Of a stretch of DNA of 64,000 bases, positions 38,814-47,381 are shown piece by piece. Position 1 is the stretch's first letter. Every line of letters starts with the position of its first letter. The notes beneath the pieces are model-generated. The model was not told the origin of the DNA. It made no database searches and was given only the letters and a program-made list of their open reading frames with translations. Position numbers and translations under genes: made by a program. This DNA is from DATJLY01 sp035604195 (GTDB lineage: Bacteria; Pseudomonadota; Alphaproteobacteria; ATCC43930; CGMCC-115725), in the NCBI GenBank assembly GCA_035604195.1, contig DATNIY010000050.1, forward strand, positions 1 to 64,000, in the 5' to 3' direction.

Positions 38814-39125
38814 TCACCCGGTCGGCTCGAGCCAGTGCTGGTAGATCTCGATCTCGATGGTGTCGTGCTGCGGGCCTCGGTAATCGGGCCACACATCGCG
38901 CTGACGGAAGCGCACGCGATAGAGCGGCTGCGCCGGCAGGCCAGGGCGGTTGAAGGCCAGTTCCTCGGGATTGGGAAAGGCGCCGCACAGCCGCTCGATC
39001 ACGCCGACATGGCCGCGGATGTACCAGGGCGTGCGCAAATGGCCGGGCGGATCGGCGCGCCGCACGCCGACCCGATCGCCGGCACGGAAGCGCGCGGGCA
39101 GCGCGGCATTGGCGGGCGCGCTCAC
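38814..39125 (-). CDS. nitrile hydratase beta C-terminal half / thiocyanate hydrolase alpha-like subunit
   Basis: The 103-residue product matches only the C-terminal SH3-like domain of nitrile hydratase beta. It has the FRAGDRVGV start, HLRTPWYIRGHVGVIE, PQPLYRVRF-like PAQPLYRVRF, and the DTIEIEIYQHWLEP end. It starts at GTG 39125, overlapping the upstream gene's stop (GTGA), so the two halves are separate but coupled chains. Toyocamycin nitrile hydratase and thiocyanate hydrolase have the same three-chain design. Confidence 0.85.
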   Translation of the reverse strand: MSAPANAALPARFRAGDRVGVRRADPPGHLRTPWYIRGHVGVIERLCGAFPNPEELAFNRPGLPAQPLYRVRFRQRDVWPDYRGPQHDTIEIEIYQHWLEPTG

Positions 39126-39430
39126 GGTTTGCGCGCCGCGCGCGCCTCGACCTCGGCCATCTTGCGGCCGAGCTCGTCGGCGGTGAGGACGCCACGCTGC
39201 AGCAAGACCTGCGTGATCGCGGCGATCCAGCGCTCGTAGTAGCTCATGGCGTCGTAGACATCCGGCGCCAGCGCCTCGATGGCGCGGCGGTTCTCGTCGA
39301 CGCGCAGGAGATTGCGCTCGGTCAGCAGCATCATCAGCGCATCGACGCGCTTTTCCCAGAAGGCATAATCGTGCTCGGCACGCTCGATCGGGCCGGCGGG
39401 GAGCCCGCCCATGTCGTGATGGCCGCGCAT
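39122..39430 (-). CDS. nitrile hydratase beta N-terminal half / thiocyanate hydrolase beta-like subunit
   Basis: The 102-residue product matches the helical N-terminal domain of nitrile hydratase beta. The conserved xHDMGGL start, WEKRVDAL, a YYERWIAAI segment and LLQRGVLTADELG are all present. HDMGG argues for a structural subunit rather than a P14K-type activator, although activators resemble this domain. ATG 39430 has GGGAGGAA immediately upstream. It is the first gene of the three-gene minus-strand operon. Confidence 0.85.
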   Translation of the reverse strand: MRGHHDMGGLPAGPIERAEHDYAFWEKRVDALMMLLTERNLLRVDENRRAIEALAPDVYDAMSYYERWIAAITQVLLQRGVLTADELGRKMAEVEARAARKP

Positions 39431-39569
39431 GCTTCCTCCCGCTGTTGGCGCGAGTATCTCTCCGCCGTGCTGCCGAGGCAAGGCCGCGGCGGTTCCGCCG
39501 GCTTGACTCCGTCTCGAACACCATCAATATCAAGGGAAAGGCGGACTCGACGGGGAAAGGGCTTAGGAC

Positions 39570-40634
39570 ATGGCAAACGACGCAATGCTCTCGACCATCG
39601 ATCGCGAGGCCGAGAAGGGGCGTGAGGATTTCTATCGCCGCGCCGCCGCCAAGCATTTGGCGCCGCTCTGGACCCAGCTCGGCAGAATGGTCACGGAAGA
39701 GCCGGTTACCCCGTGCGTGCCGGCGCTATGGCGCTACCAGGAGGTGCGGCCCTACCTCATGGAGGCGTGCCGGATCATCTCGACCGAGGAATCGCAGCGG
39801 CGGGTGATGACGCTCGAGAATCCCGGCCTGCCCGGGCAGCAGCGCATCACCCACAGCCTGTTCGGGGGCTTGCAGATCATTCTGCCGGGCGAGGTCGCGC
39901 CGGCCCATCGCCACACCGCCGCGGCGCTCCGCTTCATCATCGAGGGCAAGAACGCCTACACCGCCGTCGCCGGCGAGCGAACCATCATGTCGCCGGGCGA
40001 CTTCGTCATCACCCCGGCCATGGCCTGGCACGACCACGGCAATGAGGGCCAGGGGCCGATGGTCTGGCTCGACGTGCTCGACCTGCACCTGGTCAATCTG
40101 ATGGATGCGAGCTTCCTCGACAACTATCCCGAGGCCAGTCACCCCGTCACGCGCCCCCTAGGTGCGGCCGAGGCGGAGGCAGCGATGAATCTGGTCCCGG
40201 TCGATCAGGAATGGCATGGCCTGACCACGCCGATCTTCAACTATCCCTATGTGCGCACGCGTGAGACTTTGGAGCGGCTCCGCAAATTCCGCACCCCCGA
40301 TCCCTATCACGGCATCAAGCTGAAATACATCAACCCGGTCAATGGCGGCTGGGCGATGCCGACGATCTCGACCTGGATGTCGCTGCTGCCCAAGGGGTTC
40401 CATACCCAGCCTTACCGCTCGACCGCGGGCACCGGCTTCGTTTGCGTCGAAGGGTCGGGGACGACGACGATCGGCGGCACGCGCCTCGAGTGGGGGCCGA
40501 AGGACATCTTCGTCGTGCCGAGTTGGCATTTCCACGAGCACGCCGCATCCTCGGATGCGGTGCTGTTCAGCTTCTCCGATCAGGTCGTGCAGGAAAAGCT
40601 CGACTTCTTCCGCGAGCAGCGCGGCATCGCCTGA
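39570..40634 (+). CDS. bicupin dioxygenase, gentisate 1,2-dioxygenase-like
   Basis: The 354-residue product has two cupin domains and matches gentisate/salicylate-type ring-cleaving dioxygenases, which use Fe(II). The first cupin keeps the metal ligands in APAHRHTAAALRFIIEG (near residues 113-115) and WHDHGN (near 154). The second has HTQPYRSTAGTGFVCVEG and WHFHEH. Gentisate enzymes yield maleylpyruvate, but no downstream maleylpyruvate genes are here. The substrate is therefore uncertain. It is divergent from the split nitrile hydratase operon. Confidence 0.85.
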   Translation: MANDAMLSTIDREAEKGREDFYRRAAAKHLAPLWTQLGRMVTEEPVTPCVPALWRYQEVRPYLMEACRIISTEESQRRVMTLENPGLPGQQRITHSLFGGLQIILPGEVAPAHRHTAAALRFIIEGKNAYTAVAGERTIMSPGDFVITPAMAWHDHGNEGQGPMVWLDVLDLHLVNLMDASFLDNYPEASHPVTRPLGAAEAEAAMNLVPVDQEWHGLTTPIFNYPYVRTRETLERLRKFRTPDPYHGIKLKYINPVNGGWAMPTISTWMSLLPKGFHTQPYRSTAGTGFVCVEGSGTTTIGGTRLEWGPKDIFVVPSWHFHEHAASSDAVLFSFSDQVVQEKLDFFREQRGIA

Positions 40635-40657
40635 AGATCACGGCGCCGGCGCGCCGG

Positions 40658-40852
40658 TCAGGGGACCCACACCGCGGGCAGGCACTGGTCCGGCCCGCCG
40701 GCCGGGGTGCAGGACGTCGCCAACATTTCCTGCAGGCCTTGCTCGAACCGCGCCTCCAACTCGTCGGCCGCGCTCGGCCGCAACGGATGGCTGGCGATGA
40801 GGGCCGCGAAAATCGTCAAAGCGCCGATGATGTTCCAGAACTGGTCGGGCAC
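40658..40852 (-). CDS. small exported or membrane protein, unknown
   Basis: The 64-residue product has an N-terminal hydrophobic helix (about residues 6-20) and an acidic, helical second half with two Cys near the C terminus. The start is GTG 40852 with GGGAG seven bases before it. It lies between the dioxygenase stop and the importer operon. No family is recognised. The length is marginal, so it is called with caution. Confidence 0.45.
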   Translation of the reverse strand: MPDQFWNIIGALTIFAALIASHPLRPSAADELEARFEQGLQEMLATSCTPAGGPDQCLPAVWVP

Positions 40853-40945
40853 GCGCCGTCTCCCTGCTTCGACGCGATTTACCAGATAAGGCTTAAGGAT
40901 TAGTGACTCCCGGCGGAAGGCAGCAGCGCCCGCCAGCCGCCGCCC

Positions 40946-41734
40946 TCAGATCACGCCGCGCCGGCGCAGAAAGCGCGCCACGGCAGCGTTGGCGCCGGCG
41001 GCAAGCACGAACATGACGATCAGCACGGCATACATCTCGGGCGTGCGGAACTGGGCATAGTACTGCATGATCAGGAAACCGAGGCCGCGGTTCGACATCT
41101 TGATCTCGCCCAGAAGCGTGCCGATGATGGCGACGCCGAGGCCGAGCCGTAGCCCGGTCGCGATCGGCGGCACCAGCGCCGGCAGGTAGATCTTGCGGAT
41201 GGTCTGGCCGAGCGACAGGTTGAAGCTGCGCCCGACCCGCAGCAGCACCGGATCGACCAGGCGCACGCCCGAGGCGACGCTCAAGGTCATCGGGAAAAAG
41301 CACGACAGCGTGCCCATCCCGATCTTCGATCCCGCGCCCACGCCGAACAGCACCATGAGGATCGGCAGAAAGACGATCTTCGGCGTCGGCGCGAGATACT
41401 GGATATAGGATTCAAAGGCCTTGCCGACGAAGCGGTTGGCGCCGAGCGCCAAGCCGATGGCGAGGCCGAGGGTTCCGCCGATGATGACGGAGACCGCGAT
41501 TTCGTAGAGCGTCAGCTCGAGGTTGTAATAGAACATGCCGCTCGTCACCAACTCGCCGAGCGCGGCGGCGATCTTGAACGAGGACGGCACGACGCCCTCG
41601 TAGAGCAGCCCCGAGGCGGCCGCCCCCTCCCACAGGAGCCACAGCCCAAGCAATGTCGCAATGCGGATGGGCGTGACGAGCGAGCGCGCCGGGCGCCGCC
41701 GCGCCGGGCTCCGGACTAAACTGGCCTCAGCCAT
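40946..41734 (-). CDS. ABC importer permease, SsuC/TauC type (permease 2)
   Basis: The 262-residue permease has about six membrane helices and the EAA-loop segment SLGQTIRKIYLPALVPPIATGLRLGL near residue 180, which contacts the ATPase. It starts at ATG 41734, overlapping the previous permease by 19 bp. It is the last gene of a five-gene minus-strand operon: TPP enzyme, ATPase, binding protein, permease, permease. Two different permeases suggest a heterodimeric channel. Confidence 0.9.
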   Translation of the reverse strand: MAEASLVRSPARRRPARSLVTPIRIATLLGLWLLWEGAAASGLLYEGVVPSSFKIAAALGELVTSGMFYYNLELTLYEIAVSVIIGGTLGLAIGLALGANRFVGKAFESYIQYLAPTPKIVFLPILMVLFGVGAGSKIGMGTLSCFFPMTLSVASGVRLVDPVLLRVGRSFNLSLGQTIRKIYLPALVPPIATGLRLGLGVAIIGTLLGEIKMSNRGLGFLIMQYYAQFRTPEMYAVLIVMFVLAAGANAAVARFLRRRGVI

Positions 41735-42507
41735 TTCTCGAGCTTCTCGGTGATGTAGAAGAAGGCGACGCTGGTCAAGATGACGAAGAAGATCGCGCCG
41801 TACATCTTCGGAATTTCCCAGCGTTGGGCGAGATCGTCGATGAGCTCGCCCATGCCGCCGAAATTGATCAGGAACTCGACTCCGACGACGCTGATGAGCG
41901 CGAAGATGAGGCCCAGACGCACGCCGTTGGCGATGGTCGGCACCGCCGCCGGCAGCATGATTTTCCAGAACAGCGTGCCCTGGCCCAAGCCGTAGCTGCG
42001 CCCGACATCGATGAGCACGCGCCGCGTGCCGTCGAGCCCTTCCTTGGTCTTGAGCACGACCGGCGTGAGCCCGGTCAGGGTGCTCATCGCGACGATGGTG
42101 GCGCTGCTCCGCCCGAAGATGACGAGGAAAAGCGGATAGAGCAGCACCAAGGGCGCCGCGGCGCAGCTCGCGACCCAGGTCTCGTAGGCGGGCCCGGCCC
42201 AGGGGCTCCGATGCAGCCACCAGCCGATCGGCACGCCCAGGCACATCGCGAGGCCGGCGGCGCAGAAGGTTTCGAGGAAGGTGCGCAGCAGGGCCTCGAA
42301 GAGGCCCTCGTCCTCGATCAGGCCGGGGAAGCTTTGGACGATCGCCGAGGGCGCCGGGGCGACGAAGGGGCTGACCCAGCCGATATCGACCGCCCATTCC
42401 CAGATCAGGCCGAGAAGCAACAGCGTCGCCACGCCGAACAGCGTCGGGCCGGCGCTCTGCAGGACGGCGCGGCGGGTGGTGCTTGCGGCGTTCGCGGCAA
42501 CGGCCAT
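41716..42507 (-). CDS. ABC importer permease, SsuC/TauC type (permease 1)
   Basis: The 263-residue permease has six predicted helices and an EAA-loop segment GLGQGTLFWKIMLPAAVPTIANGVRLGL near residue 170. GTGAGGTGG lies before ATG 42507, 7 bp after the binding-protein stop. Its partner permease overlaps its end. The pair belongs to the nitrate/sulfonate/taurine importer family. Confidence 0.9.
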   Translation of the reverse strand: MAVAANAASTTRRAVLQSAGPTLFGVATLLLLGLIWEWAVDIGWVSPFVAPAPSAIVQSFPGLIEDEGLFEALLRTFLETFCAAGLAMCLGVPIGWWLHRSPWAGPAYETWVASCAAAPLVLLYPLFLVIFGRSSATIVAMSTLTGLTPVVLKTKEGLDGTRRVLIDVGRSYGLGQGTLFWKIMLPAAVPTIANGVRLGLIFALISVVGVEFLINFGGMGELIDDLAQRWEIPKMYGAIFFVILTSVAFFYITEKLEKWLRPV

Positions 42508-42514
42508 CGCCACC

Positions 42515-43471
42515 TCACTTCCCCGGCTTGATGATGGTGATCAGGCCGGCGATCTGGTCGGGCTTCATCGGCTGCGGAATGCGCTTGAATTCGTAGGCAT
42601 CGCGCAGAGTCTGATCGAGGCCCTTGATCTCATAGGGCTGCAGCGAAGATTTCGGATAGAACTTGCGCGCCTCGACCGCGAGCTCGTGCGAGACATGCAA
42701 GCCGTCGGCGTAATAATCGGTGGCCTTGGGGTTGGCATAGGCCCAGTCGATCGACTTCTGATAGGCGCGAGCGAAGCGTTCGACCACGTCGCGGTGCTGC
42801 TGCAGCAGCGCAAGCCGAACGACATTGACGCGCACCGTTTGGTTGCGCAGCGCCGGCACGTCGCTGCCATGCGCGAGGATGACGAGCTTGCCCGCCTTTA
42901 CCTGATCGAGCGGAATCGGCGGCGCCGCCCAGCCGACATCGATCTGTCCCGACATGACCTGGGTGAGCGTGCCGGGAATGCCGCCCGTCGGCGTCGGCTT
43001 CGCGGTGGTGACGCCGTTGTATTTCAACAGCGACAAGAGCACGAGATTCGACGACGAGCCGGGGGCCGAGAAGGCCACGCTCTTGCCGGCGGCGTCCTTC
43101 AGCGACTTCATGCCGCTGTCGGCCTTGGCATACCAGAAGAGATCGGGCACGCCGGTCCATTCCGCGGAGATGATGCGAATGGGCGCGCCCTTGACATAGG
43201 CCGAGATGATGCCGAGCGTTCCCGTGCCGATCGCCATGTCGGCGCTGCCGGAAATGACGGCCTGCTCGTTGTTGGCGCCGCCTTCGCTGTAGATCTGCTC
43301 GATGTCGAGCCCCTCAGCCTTGAAGATGCCCTCCTTGACGCCGAAATCGACCATCGAGACGTCCCACAGGCCCTTCTGGGGAATGACGACCTTCAGCGAT
43401 TCCGCTTGCGCCGCGCCAGTGACTGCGGCGGCGAGGGCCACGCCCAGCCCGAAGACGACGGCTCTGCCCAT
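42515..43471 (-). CDS. ABC importer substrate-binding protein, NMT1/SsuA type
   Basis: The 318-residue product has a signal peptide (about residues 1-23, cut AQA-ES) followed by the NMT1/THI5-like fold starting LKVVIPQKGLWDVS. Such proteins bind sulfonates, taurine, nitrate, pyrimidines or aromatic acids; the ligand is unknown. ATG 43471 is preferred over ATG 43477 because GGGAGG lies six bases before it. It is co-transcribed with ATPase and two permeases. Confidence 0.9.
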   Translation of the reverse strand: MGRAVVFGLGVALAAAVTGAAQAESLKVVIPQKGLWDVSMVDFGVKEGIFKAEGLDIEQIYSEGGANNEQAVISGSADMAIGTGTLGIISAYVKGAPIRIISAEWTGVPDLFWYAKADSGMKSLKDAAGKSVAFSAPGSSSNLVLLSLLKYNGVTTAKPTPTGGIPGTLTQVMSGQIDVGWAAPPIPLDQVKAGKLVILAHGSDVPALRNQTVRVNVVRLALLQQHRDVVERFARAYQKSIDWAYANPKATDYYADGLHVSHELAVEARKFYPKSSLQPYEIKGLDQTLRDAYEFKRIPQPMKPDQIAGLITIIKPGK

Positions 43472-43555
43472 CTTCATCCTCCCCTGCTTGGGACATAGTG
43501 GCCGAACTCGGCAGCGGGCCGCAAGATCGTCCTGCCGCGGCGCCTGCCGCCGCGC

Positions 43556-44401
43556 TCAGTGCCGCGGCGGGCGGGCGGCCATGGCGGCTTCGCTGTCGGA
43601 TAGGCCCTTCGTTGCCTCCTCGCGCAAATCGCTCCAGATGGTCGCGACGTAGTGGCCGAACTCGGGCGAGCTCACGATCTCGGAGGTGCGCGGCCGCGGC
43701 AGATCGATGGCGACGATCCGCTTCACCTGCCCCGGCCGGTAGGTCATCACCATGACGCGGTCGGCAAGCTGCACCGCCTCGGCGATGTTGTGGGTGATGA
43801 GCAGGGTGGTCTGGTCGAGCGCCTGCTTGATCTGCAGCACCTTGTCGCCGAGCAGGAGCCGCGTCTGCTCGTCGAGCGCGGCGAAGGGCTCGTCCATCAG
43901 TAGGATCTTGGGCTGGAAGGCCAAAGTCCGGGCGATCGCGGTGCGCTGGCGCATGCCGCCCGACATCTCCGCGGGATAGCGGTTCTCGAAACCGTCGAGC
44001 CCAACGAGCCGGACCAAGTCGCGCGCGCGGGCGAGGCGCTCGGCCTTGGGCACGCCCGCGGTCTCCAGCGGGAAGGCGACGTTCTCGATCGTGGTGCGCC
44101 AGGGGAAGGTCGATTCCTCCTGGAACACCATGCCGATGGCGTGGTGCGAGCCGCTCACCGCCTGGCCGTCCACCAGGATGCGTCCGTCGAAGTCGTCGAT
44201 GAGCCCGCCGACGATGTTGAACAAAGTGGATTTGCCGCAGCCCGACGGGCCGATGAGCGCGACGAACTCGCCGTGCCGCACATCGAGCGATACGTCCTGC
44301 AGCGCGGTGAGCGGTCCCTCGGCCGTGGTGAAGACCTTGGTGACATGCTCGACCGAGAGGAGGACCGGGCGCGCGGCACTGGGCGCCTCGCTGGCTGGCA
44401 T
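43556..44401 (-). CDS. ABC importer ATPase, SsuB/TauB type
   Basis: The 281-residue ATPase has Walker A GPSGCGKST near residue 51, the signature SGGMRQR near 148, Walker B ILLMDEPFAALDE near 165 and the switch His in LITHNIAEA near 201. It energises the importer encoded by the next three genes. It starts 13 bp after the TPP enzyme stop, so it shares its transcript. Confidence 0.95.
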   Translation of the reverse strand: MPASEAPSAARPVLLSVEHVTKVFTTAEGPLTALQDVSLDVRHGEFVALIGPSGCGKSTLFNIVGGLIDDFDGRILVDGQAVSGSHHAIGMVFQEESTFPWRTTIENVAFPLETAGVPKAERLARARDLVRLVGLDGFENRYPAEMSGGMRQRTAIARTLAFQPKILLMDEPFAALDEQTRLLLGDKVLQIKQALDQTTLLITHNIAEAVQLADRVMVMTYRPGQVKRIVAIDLPRPRTSEIVSSPEFGHYVATIWSDLREEATKGLSDSEAAMAARPPRH

Positions 44402-44414
44402 CGGGCCTGGCGCT

Positions 44415-46226
44415 TCAGGGCGCGGGCGCGGCGCGGGTCATGGCGCTTTGCGTCGCTGGGTCGTAGCCGGGCTCGACGCGGACATCGACGACCGCAACCT
44501 TGCCGTCGCCGACGGCACGCACGGCCTGCTTGAGCGTCTCGCCGAGCTCGCCCAGCTTGGCGACGGGGCCGAAGCCTTCGGCTCCCTGCGCCCGCGCGAT
44601 CAGGGCGAGGTCGATGGCGGGATCGATCATTTGTTGGCCGATCCATTTGTTGGCGACGGGCCGGCCGCGCTCGCGCGCCATGCGCTCCTGATGCAGCTCG
44701 TCATTGTAGAAGGAGCGGTTGTTGGCGATGACGATGAGGAGCGGGATGCGGTAATGCACCGCCGTCCAAACCGCGTTGTTGCCCATCATGAAATCGCCGT
44801 CGCCCAAGACCGCGACGGGAAGCCGCCCGCTGCCCTTGAGCGCCAGCGCCGCGCCCACCGTCATGCCCGGGCCCGAGCCGACCCCGCCGCCGCCATCCGC
44901 GCCGAGGAAGTCGAGCGGGTGCCGAATCGGCCAGAGGTGTCCCGCCCAGGAAAGCGAATGGCGGATGAGCGTCGGCTTCAGCCCTGCCGTCGCCTCCTGC
45001 AGGGCGCGGGCGAGGAGCGGCACGGCGATGGGACCGGCGGCATCACCTGGGGCGACGGCGGGCGCGGGAATGGGCTTGCGGCCGGGCCAGGCCGGCGCCT
45101 TGCGCCCGCCCAACCGCTTTATCGCCGCGAGCAATGCCGCGACCGTCGGATCGGGCTGCGCCATGAGATATAGATCGGCCGGCGCCAGACCCTGGTGATC
45201 CATGCTCCAGCCGTTATGCACATGCTGGTCGAGCGAGACGTTGATCACGGTCGAGCCGACGGGCTCGCCCTTCCAGGCGCCCTTGAGCACGCTCGCGAGA
45301 TCGACCCAGTCGAGGCTCAGCACGACGTCCGCTTGGCGCATTAGCTCGGCGGTAGGGCCGCCGGCGAAAGTGGCAGCGGGCACGCCCAACAGCGGATGGT
45401 CGGTCGGGAAGGCGGCGGCCTGCTTCAGGTCGGTCAGCACCACCGCGCCCAGCGCCTCGACCAATTGCACGCGCTGCGCCCAGGCATCCTCGCCGCGCGA
45501 GACGCGGCCCATGAGGATGAGCGGACGCTCGGCGGCGATGAGCTTTCGCGCCGCCGCTTCGGCCAGGCTCGGATCGGGCGCCGCCGCCGGCGGCGGCAGG
45601 AAGCGCTTGGCATCCGGCAGCGGCGGCGCCTCGAGCTTCGCTTCCTGAAGCGCCGCGTCGAAGACGACATAGGTCGGCCCACAGGGCGCGGTCGCGGCGA
45701 TCTGGCGCGCGCGCAGAATCGACTCATAGGCCGCGGCGAGCGAGGCCGGCTGGTCGTCCCATTTGGTATAGTTGCGGACGAGCGCGCCCTGGTCCTTGGC
45801 GGTGTGGATCCAATCGATCCAGGGACGGCGCTTGGCCGCATCGACCGGCCCGGTCGCGCCGAGCAGCACCAGCGGCACGCGGTCGCACCAGGCGTTGAAC
45901 ACCGCCATGGTCGCGTGCATCAACCCGACGTTGCTGTGCACGATGGCGAGCATCGGCTTTTCCGTCACCTTGGCCCAGCCATGCGCGATCGCGACCGCGG
46001 TCTCCTCGTGCAGGCAGAGCAGCATCTGCGGCGTGTCGTTGCCGAGCCCGTTCACCAGGCTGTCGTGCAGCCCGCGGTAGCTCGCTCCCGGATTCAGCGC
46101 GACATAGGGAATGTCGAGCTGGCGCAGCATCCGGGCGATGGCGTCGCTGCCCCAGCCCGCATTGTTCTCCGAGGGCAGCGGACGTTCGATCCCCTGCGGC
46201 TCGTTCGACAGATCCGGTTGTTTCAT
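44415..46226 (-). CDS. thiamine-diphosphate-dependent enzyme, acetolactate synthase-like superfamily
   Basis: The 603-residue product has the three domains of the POX/ALS superfamily. The PYR domain holds the cofactor-activating Glu in LCLHEETAVAIAHGWAKV (near residue 75). A central domain follows, then the PP domain with the TPP motif GDGDFMMGNN...NN (near 490-520). Similar proteins decarboxylate or ligate 2-oxo acids such as benzoylformate or sulfopyruvate. The substrate is not evident. ATG 46226 follows AGGGA; ATG 46235 is also in frame. Its place at the head of the importer operon implies that it acts on the imported compound. Confidence 0.88.
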   Translation of the reverse strand: MKQPDLSNEPQGIERPLPSENNAGWGSDAIARMLRQLDIPYVALNPGASYRGLHDSLVNGLGNDTPQMLLCLHEETAVAIAHGWAKVTEKPMLAIVHSNVGLMHATMAVFNAWCDRVPLVLLGATGPVDAAKRRPWIDWIHTAKDQGALVRNYTKWDDQPASLAAAYESILRARQIAATAPCGPTYVVFDAALQEAKLEAPPLPDAKRFLPPPAAAPDPSLAEAAARKLIAAERPLILMGRVSRGEDAWAQRVQLVEALGAVVLTDLKQAAAFPTDHPLLGVPAATFAGGPTAELMRQADVVLSLDWVDLASVLKGAWKGEPVGSTVINVSLDQHVHNGWSMDHQGLAPADLYLMAQPDPTVAALLAAIKRLGGRKAPAWPGRKPIPAPAVAPGDAAGPIAVPLLARALQEATAGLKPTLIRHSLSWAGHLWPIRHPLDFLGADGGGGVGSGPGMTVGAALALKGSGRLPVAVLGDGDFMMGNNAVWTAVHYRIPLLIVIANNRSFYNDELHQERMARERGRPVANKWIGQQMIDPAIDLALIARAQGAEGFGPVAKLGELGETLKQAVRAVGDGKVAVVDVRVEPGYDPATQSAMTRAAPAP

Positions 46227-46427
46227 ATGGCGCATCCCTGGATTTGCCGCGGGCTTCGCCGCGGCGCTTGGTTGCCGCGATATTGCAAGGGGGCAGGGCC
46301 GATGGCAAAGAAATTCCTGGCACAGCTTTCGCGCCCGATGCGACCGCTTGACCCCGGCGCGTGTCTGGGCCATGTCGCTGGCGCGACAATCCGTGCGGCT
46401 ACGAGGCCGGTCTCACAGGTAGTGGCG

Positions 46428-47381
46428 ATGGAGCCGGAAATCCTCAGCAAGTTGGAGCGCCGCCTCGGGCGCCTCCACGCCAGGCAGCGGCTGGGCATCG
46501 AGACCGATCACGAGGCGCGGGTCTTCGGCCAGGGGCTCAATTTCTTTCACATCGAGAATTGGTACTCGGTCCATTCCCTCATCCGCAACACGCTGAAGCT
46601 GACGGGCCTCTACTGGCGCGGGCGCCGGAACGCGGAGCGCATCGCGGTCAGGCATAACGACTTCGCCTTCAGCGCGCTGCCGCAGGAGTTCGACGGCTTT
46701 ACCATTCTTCACATCAGCGACATGCATGTCGACATGAACCCGGGCGCGATGCGGCGCCTGGCGGAGCTTCTCGATGAGGTGAGCTACGACGTCTGCGTCC
46801 TGACCGGCGACTTTCGCGGCCAGACCTTCGGACCTTTCGATGAAACTCTCGCCGGCCTGGCCCGCGTGTGCTCCCGCCTGCGCGGTCCGGTCTATGGCGT
46901 CCTCGGCAATCACGACACGATTCGGATGGTTCCGGGAATGGAAGAGTTAGGCATCAGGATGCTGCTCAACGAGGCCGAAATGATCGTGCGCGGCGGGCAG
47001 CGTATTCATCTCGCCGGGATCGATGACGCCCATTATTACCGCGTCGACAACATCGAGAAGGTTGCCTCGCAAATTCCGCACGATGAATTCTCCATCCTGC
47101 TGTCGCACACGCCCGAGATCTACCGCCAGGCCGCGCATGCCGATTTCAATCTGCTGCTGAGCGGGCATACCCATGGCGGGCAGATCTGCCTGCCCGGCTC
47201 GATCCCGATCACGCTCGACTCGGTGCTGCCGCGGCGCCTGGGGGCGGGAGCGTGGAACTATCACGGCATGCTCGGCTACACCTCGGTCGGCGTCGGCTCC
47301 TCCATCGTCGTCGTGCGGATAAACTGCGCGCCGGAGATCGCCTTGCATCGTCTGCGGCGCGGCGCTGCGTCCGCGACCTAA
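46428..47381 (+). CDS. calcineurin-like metallophosphoesterase (YkuE/LpxG-like)
   Basis: The 317-residue product has all dimetal phosphoesterase motifs: HISDMHVD (near residue 94), LTGDFRGQ (near 123), GNHD (near 153), LLSHTPE (near 221) and GHTHGGQI (near 242). It lacks the N-terminal signal of YkuE, and the first 80 residues are helical. ATG 46428 is chosen because conserved sequence follows soon after; ATG 46302, with GGGGCAGGG before it, would add 42 residues. It overlaps the CarS-like gene by four bases, tail to tail. A lipid or UDP-sugar diphosphate substrate is possible. Confidence 0.88.
   Translation: MEPEILSKLERRLGRLHARQRLGIETDHEARVFGQGLNFFHIENWYSVHSLIRNTLKLTGLYWRGRRNAERIAVRHNDFAFSALPQEFDGFTILHISDMHVDMNPGAMRRLAELLDEVSYDVCVLTGDFRGQTFGPFDETLAGLARVCSRLRGPVYGVLGNHDTIRMVPGMEELGIRMLLNEAEMIVRGGQRIHLAGIDDAHYYRVDNIEKVASQIPHDEFSILLSHTPEIYRQAAHADFNLLLSGHTHGGQICLPGSIPITLDSVLPRRLGAGAWNYHGMLGYTSVGVGSSIVVVRINCAPEIALHRLRRGAASAT

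Noticed and set aside
46302..46427. Start of the metallophosphoesterase at ATG 46302
   Set aside because: The added 42 residues show no conserved features and read as low-complexity; ATG 46428 is kept, with the alternative noted.
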